A DNA stretch of 9,346 nucleotides from Oxalobacteraceae bacterium. Lineage in GTDB: Bacteria; Pseudomonadota; Gammaproteobacteria; Burkholderiales; Burkholderiaceae_D. Below are positions 5,751-9,346 of this stretch, one piece after another. The stretch spans positions 1-9,346 of the forward strand of contig CANFGA010000080.1 in NCBI GenBank assembly GCA_947446335.1. Direction: 5' to 3'. Below the pieces are notes generated by a model. The model was given only the letters and a program-made list of their open reading frames with translations, ran no database searches and was not told the origin of the DNA. Within the stretch, counting starts at the first letter, position 1, and every line of letters begins with the position of its first letter. The translations under genes were made by a program, and so were the position numbers.

Positions 5751-6854
5751 CAGGGCCACCGCCTGGTATGGCAGGTCGGGAGCTATCGTGACCGGGATCG
5801 ATTTTTCAAGCGCCAGCAGCAGCAGATGGGCCACATCCGGCAAATCGGCATCGCGCACGATCAGGCGCTGCGGCGCGCGCCGCAGCAAGACCCGGGTCGC
5901 TTCGCCGATGCCTGGCTTGATCAGGTTGATGTCTGCTATATCGTAGCGCAGCTTGGCTTGCTCCATGTACATTTTTGACGTCGCTTGCGCAGCCTGGGCA
6001 TCGATCGCGATGGGCTGCGGCTTGCCTTCTTGTTCGGCCAGCACGATCGCATCCTCGACCAGGCCGTCGGCGAAGGCGCGCGACTGATCGTGCGCGGCAA
6101 ACTGTTCGTAATAAACGCAGCCGTGAAAATCATCGGGCCCGATCGCCTCGTTGAGCACCGAGCGGCTGACCAGGCCCGACACGGTCGCGTTCAAGATGCT
6201 CGACGGGATCAGATAGTCTTCGCACGAAGCAGCGCAGGCAGCGGTGCCGGCCAGATCGGCCAGCACGTACAAGCCGGGGTCGATGGCGACCTGGTGTGTG
6301 GCGTTGAAGTCGGTCACGGCGGCGCGCAATTCGCGCGAGATCACGCCCTTGCCGGTCCAGCCGTCGATGAAGACGATCGATTCCGCTGCATGTCCTTGTT
6401 GCAAGATGTGGCGCAAGGCGACCGCGTCGATGCCGCGGTCGCGGATGATCGAGACCGAATAATGGCTGCATGCGCGCTTGAAGACGCGGCGCAGCAAATG
6501 GCCGAGGATAACGCCGACCGGCGTGCCGGCGCGCGCCAGCGAGACCAGCGTGATCGGGCCAGTGCGGCGTTCGGCGATCAACGCGGCCAGACGCAGGCAG
6601 TCGCGCGCCATCTGCTGCCGGTTCGCCGCATGGGCGCTGCTAAATAATTGAAGATACGCACTCGAGGGCAGCGCTTCGGGCGACAGCATTTCGCTGTAGT
6701 GACGCTGGCCCGATTGAATCAGGCGCTCTTTTTCATCGAGATCGAGTATCGGCGCCAGCGCAATTTGTTTGAGCAAAAAGCACACATCGTCGGCGCGGTA
6801 GCTGCCGCTGAAATGCGCCAGCGCTTTGGCATTCGCGTTGAAATTCATGGTCAT
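5727..6854 (-). CDS. StiP-family protein: PRTase-like domain plus C-terminal PELOTA-like domain
   Basis: A 375-residue protein of the family linked to Ter operons. Databases name it either cysteine protease StiP or phosphoribosyltransferase. Residues about 20-260 hold SLARAGTPVGVIL (105-117), which resembles the conserved PRTase-fold strand-loop-helix, and IVFIDGWTGKGVI (160-172), in the position of the PRPP-binding loop but with DGWTGKG in place of the usual DD..TTG. After about residue 300 comes a small domain (KLRYDIADINLI to the end) with hydrophobic strands typical of the PELOTA/L7Ae-like RNA-binding fold. Its proposed role is ribosyl transfer or hydrolysis on a nucleotide- or RNA-like substrate; the protease role is an alternative that the sequence does not settle. 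The ATG at 6854 overlaps the HAD-gene stop (ATGA). A second in-frame ATG at 6848 is possible, since the upstream GGCGG is a weak ribosome site. The next gene starts 47 nt after the stop. Confidence 0.85.
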   Translation of the reverse strand: MTMNFNANAKALAHFSGSYRADDVCFLLKQIALAPILDLDEKERLIQSGQRHYSEMLSPEALPSSAYLQLFSSAHAANRQQMARDCLRLAALIAERRTGPITLVSLARAGTPVGVILGHLLRRVFKRACSHYSVSIIRDRGIDAVALRHILQQGHAAESIVFIDGWTGKGVISRELRAAVTDFNATHQVAIDPGLYVLADLAGTAACAASCEDYLIPSSILNATVSGLVSRSVLNEAIGPDDFHGCVYYEQFAAHDQSRAFADGLVEDAIVLAEQEGKPQPIAIDAQAAQATSKMYMEQAKLRYDIADINLIKPGIGEATRVLLRRAPQRLIVRDADLPDVAHLLLLALEKSIPVTIAPDLPYQAVALIRSAVDG

Positions 6855-7609
6855 AATGCCGCCAGCGTCAAGCCGGCCAGCTGGGTGCCGTTGGGCACGA
6901 TCGCATAGTCGCAGGCGGCCATGAAGCGCGCATCCGAGGCACTGTCGCCCATTCCGAAAGTGAGGATAGGGCCGTGCTCGGCTTCGAGAGTGGCGCGCAA
7001 ATGCGCCACTGCGCGCGCCTTGTTCAGCGTCTTGGGCAGCACGGCCAGGTTGTTGCCGTTGCGATGGATGAAAAAGTCGCTGCCAGGACCAGGGCCGGCG
7101 ATCCACGGCAGCAAGACTTCGCGTTCGATCTCCGCGAGGCGCTCGGCAACGGCTTCATGGTCCTTGATGACGATGTAAAACGGCGTCGCAAAGTCTTCAA
7201 TCAGGCGCGCGCGCGCGGGGCGACCGAGCTTGTTCTGGAAGTCGTCGATGACCCGCATTGCATCAATCAAACCTGGCAGCGCCACTTGCATGTCGCCTTG
7301 CATCTGGGCAAGCCAGATGCTGTCGAGCGCGCCGCCCGGCTGCAAGACGATGCCGCCGTAATCGAGCACCGTGTAGCTGGAAAAGGGCAGGTCGACGCGG
7401 CGAAAGGCATCGGCATTGCGTGCGGTGGCCGGGATCAGGGTCATGCCGTTTTGTGCGAAGTCGAAAAACGCGCGCTGGCGCGGCGTCGTGTAGGAGCACG
7501 GCTTGCCATCCTTCAGATAGGCGGCCGGCTGCAGTTCGGTTTCCGAAAGGCATTTTTTTGGCGTCTGGAACAGCGTGTCGTCGAGGTCAACGAACAGGAA
7601 TTTCTTCAA
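6851..7609 (-). CDS. HAD-superfamily phosphatase of the Ter-linked pathway
   Basis: A 252-residue soluble phosphatase when started at the TTG at 7609 (MKKFLFVDLDDTLF). Motif I is DLDDT with nucleophile D8 and acid/base D10. Motif II is T62 in PATARN. A motif III lysine is present around 193-198 (PKTLNKAR). Motif IV is GMGDSASD with D222 and D226. A cap region lies between motifs II and III, as in the Cof, sucrose-phosphate and trehalose-phosphate phosphatases. It most likely removes a phosphate from an intermediate of the pathway formed by its neighbours, perhaps a ribosyl phosphate; substrate inferred from context only. Start choice: the TTG gives the natural HAD N-terminus and a 23-nt overlap with the upstream gene, with AGAG a few bases before it. 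An ATG at 7654 would add 15 residues with no ribosome site and a 68-nt overlap. The stop overlaps the following ATG. Confidence 0.87.
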   Translation of the reverse strand: MKKFLFVDLDDTLFQTPKKCLSETELQPAAYLKDGKPCSYTTPRQRAFFDFAQNGMTLIPATARNADAFRRVDLPFSSYTVLDYGGIVLQPGGALDSIWLAQMQGDMQVALPGLIDAMRVIDDFQNKLGRPARARLIEDFATPFYIVIKDHEAVAERLAEIEREVLLPWIAGPGPGSDFFIHRNGNNLAVLPKTLNKARAVAHLRATLEAEHGPILTFGMGDSASDARFMAACDYAIVPNGTQLAGLTLAAL

Positions 7610-8753
7610 TTTGGGTCTCTGACTGAAAGTGGAATAGGCGGGCAGCCAGCGCATTGGCCAATTGCGCCAGCGCGGCGTTCAACGGTGTTTCGTGGCAGAT
7701 GAATACATGCCGGTATTGTCCTGGCACAACATTGTAGAGGTAGTTCGCGATCCCTTCGCCATAATTGTCGACGCCGGCGATGATGTGACTCACCGAACCC
7801 CATGCCAGTATCGGCGAGCGCGTTGTCGATTGGACCACTACGTTCTTGCCCAGCGCTTCGAGTTCGCGCGCCAGCAGGAAGGCCGGGTGCATGAATTCGC
7901 CGGTGCCCAGCACCAGCACCGATGCATCGCCCTCGATCTGCGCTGCCAGCTTGATCGCCAGTTCCGTGGGCGCTGCCAGCGCATGCTCCAGGCCGATGCG
8001 CCCGAATGCGGCGCTGGCGCCGCGTTCGGCGTCAGCGTCGAAGCGCTGGGCTGGCGCCGCCTCGTGCTTTGCCGCCGGCGCCAAGCCGGCTTTGAAACTG
8101 TAGTGGCCCGACAGGGCTGCGCCCACCGTGGTCGGGATGCCAAAGCGTGCGCTCAACGCATCATTGGCCTGGGCTCCCATGAAATTGGTGATCAAGGAAA
8201 GATGCAGGCGTTCGAGCTGCGGATAGCGGGCGCGGCACACGCAAGCGAGATTGACGAAGGTATTGCCGGTGCTGGCTTCATCGTCGACCAGTACCAGACT
8301 ACGCGCGCTGGCAAACAGCGCGCTCGCCTCGTTCGACAGATGCAGGAATTGGCGCGGCGCGTGGCTGTGCGATTCCTCGAATTCGAAGAAGGGCACGCTG
8401 CCCACGCGATAACGCGAGCTGTGCAAGAACAGCGCAGTTTGCTCAGGGTGGGCGCGCAGATACGCTTCGAACACGCCTTGGCCGAGACCGATCGCGGTCT
8501 CGGCCAGGGCGATGAAGACCACCGGACCGGGCAAATCGGGCGCAATCTGGCGCGCCAGATCATCGTGCAGCGCCGCCATCTGGCGCGGTGCGGCCGGCCA
8601 GTGCTTGCCCAGCACCTTGGACAGGAACAGAAAACCGCGCTTGGCATTGGCGCGCGCGGCAAAACCGATCAGGTCAATCAGCGGGAAACGCGCTTCGTCG
8701 ACGCTCAAGCTCAGTTCGCCGGTCGGCATCTGGTGGATCAGAGGGGTATTCAT
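7587..8753 (-). CDS. Phosphoribosyltransferase with C-terminal TRSP domain
   Basis: A 388-residue two-domain enzyme of the Ter-linked pathway. The N-terminal part (about 20-225) is a type I PRTase fold: FIALAETAIGLG (80-91) supplies the early conserved loop, and SLVLVDDEASTGNT (152-165) is a canonical PRPP-binding motif with paired aspartates 157-158. The C-terminal part (about 270-385) contains LGTGEFMHPAFLLA (282-295) and the namesake TRSP at 311-314, then HIIAGVDNYGEGIANYLYN; this TRSP domain is known almost only behind this PRTase type. Expected chemistry: transfer of ribose-5-phosphate from PRPP to or from a base-like acceptor, or the reverse; acceptor unknown. The ATG at 8753 has GGAG five bases upstream (8759-8762) and overlaps the ATP-grasp stop as ATGA. 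An upstream in-frame extension of 43 residues lies within the ATP-grasp coding region and is rejected. Confidence 0.92.
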   Translation of the reverse strand: MNTPLIHQMPTGELSLSVDEARFPLIDLIGFAARANAKRGFLFLSKVLGKHWPAAPRQMAALHDDLARQIAPDLPGPVVFIALAETAIGLGQGVFEAYLRAHPEQTALFLHSSRYRVGSVPFFEFEESHSHAPRQFLHLSNEASALFASARSLVLVDDEASTGNTFVNLACVCRARYPQLERLHLSLITNFMGAQANDALSARFGIPTTVGAALSGHYSFKAGLAPAAKHEAAPAQRFDADAERGASAAFGRIGLEHALAAPTELAIKLAAQIEGDASVLVLGTGEFMHPAFLLARELEALGKNVVVQSTTRSPILAWGSVSHIIAGVDNYGEGIANYLYNVVPGQYRHVFICHETPLNAALAQLANALAARLFHFQSETQIEEIPVR

Positions 8754-9346
8754 GGCAGCTCCACTGCGAGCGCCATTTCGCCGACCCGCATCCCGTTCCT
8801 GATCGCCGGCACTTGCACGCTGGCAAAGCCGCAGTCGAAGCCGCGCAGCGCAATATAGGGCAAATTGGGGCCGGCCGCACATGCCATCCCGATGCCGCCC
8901 GACATCCTTGGATTAATTTCCAGCAAGGCCAGCCCATGGGCGCCTTCGCGAAACTGGATGTTGAAGATCCCGTTCAAACGATAGCTGCGCGTCAATTCGG
9001 TACAGGCTTGCAAGATATCGGCGCGCAAGTCGATCAACTGGCCCTGGCCGCCGACATGGGGCTTCTTGCGCGGCACCGCGCAGATCAGATTGCCATCGTC
9101 GGCCACGCAATCGGCGCTGAACTCATGACCGTCGAGGTATTCCATCAGCAGCAGCGGCTTGAATTGCCCCATCTGCGCCAAGCCGGTGCGCAATTCCTGT
9201 GCATTGATATGGTAGAGCGCGCCGGCCAGCAGCAGCGTGGCATTGCTGCGCTCTTCGTCGAGGACAGCAAAACCGAGGCCGTAGACCGACTCAGACGGTT
9301 TGATGCACAGTTTTCGGTGCAGCGGACGCAGTTCTGCATAGGCAGC
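8750..9346 (-). CDS. ATP-grasp ligase of the Ter-linked pathway, C-terminal part
   Basis: The visible 198 codons are the C-terminal half of an ATP-grasp enzyme; the N-terminus lies beyond the window. Seen in order: LCIKPSESVYGLG (13-25 of the fragment), with the ATP-binding lysine K16 and flexible loop; LLLMEYLDGHEFSADCVAD (65-83), the adenine-binding and acidic segment typical of carbamoyl-phosphate-synthase-like ATP-grasps; and FNIQFREG then LLEINPRMSGG (141-151), where E143, N145 and R147 match the metal/ATP-binding signature. Such enzymes join a carboxylate to an amine or thiol through an acyl phosphate; the substrate here is unknown. In Ter-linked clusters this ligase accompanies the two PRTase-type proteins and the lyase that follow it here. 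It is the first gene visible in the operon, so the promoter and any further ter genes must be upstream of it. Confidence 0.9.
   Translation of the reverse strand, partial: AAYAELRPLHRKLCIKPSESVYGLGFAVLDEERSNATLLLAGALYHINAQELRTGLAQMGQFKPLLLMEYLDGHEFSADCVADDGNLICAVPRKKPHVGGQGQLIDLRADILQACTELTRSYRLNGIFNIQFREGAHGLALLEINPRMSGGIGMACAAGPNLPYIALRGFDCGFASVQVPAIRNGMRVGEMALAVELP

Noticed and set aside
6855..7106. An 84-codon N-terminal extension of the StiP-like protein.
   Set aside because: It overlaps the HAD motif IV region in another frame and looks like shadow sequence. The ATG at 6854 overlapping the HAD stop is the natural start.
8754..8882. A 43-codon N-terminal extension of the PRTase-TRSP protein.
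   Set aside because: It lies within the conserved ATP-grasp coding region in another frame and has Arg/Ala-rich nonsense composition. The ATG at 8753 has a good GGAG and an ATGA overlap.
1..9346. CRISPR arrays, tRNA or rRNA genes, insertion sequences, attachment sites.
   Set aside because: I saw no regularly spaced palindromic repeats, tRNA-like cloverleaf ends, transposase motifs or terminal inverted repeats. The only repeats found are those listed.

Overview
The window looks like a chromosome segment of a GC-rich betaproteobacterium. The even use of GC-ending codons, the SrkA-type kinase tail and the style of the proteins suggest Burkholderiales, most likely Oxalobacteraceae. That placement is inferred from general resemblance, not from a search.

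Layout. Positions 1-363 (+) hold the last 120 codons of an SrkA/YihE-type stress-response kinase, followed by a probable Rho-independent terminator (386-441). Positions 517-2943 (+) encode an 808-residue alanine/glutamate/glutamine-rich protein that reads as one continuous coiled coil and carries a short tandem repeat near its N-terminus; I do not recognise it. The rest of the window is on the minus strand. Read in the direction of transcription it is: ATP-grasp ligase (8750-9346, 5' end outside the window), phosphoribosyltransferase with a C-terminal TRSP domain (7587-8753), HAD phosphatase (6851-7609), a StiP-type phosphoribosyltransferase-fold protein with a C-terminal PELOTA-like domain (5727-6854), CitE-like TIM-barrel C-C lyase (4663-5679), and a two-domain TerA/TerD-family protein (3431-4666). 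A strong hairpin (3385-3424) then precedes a small membrane-anchored protein of unknown function (2962-3342), which converges on the coiled-coil gene.

How it fits together. The six-gene minus-strand block matches the biosynthetic module that comparative genomics (Anantharaman, Iyer and Aravind) linked to tellurium-resistance (Ter) systems. In that proposal two PRTase-fold proteins, an ATP-grasp ligase, an aldolase/lyase and a HAD phosphatase make or process a nucleoside-like metabolite, coupled to Ca-binding TerD-family proteins. To my knowledge the product has not been identified chemically. The genes are packed very tightly: three junctions are ATGA stop/start overlaps, one is a 23-nt overlap, and the only real gap (stiP to citE-like) is bridged by a possible 20-codon reading frame with its own Shine-Dalgarno sequence. 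TerB, TerC, TerD, TerE and TerZ are not in the window; if present, they lie beyond 9346 or elsewhere.

The less familiar parts are the coiled-coil gene next to the Ter module, the duplicated ribosome-binding/start element at 5677-5750, and the conflict between protease and phosphoribosyltransferase readings of the StiP-family protein.
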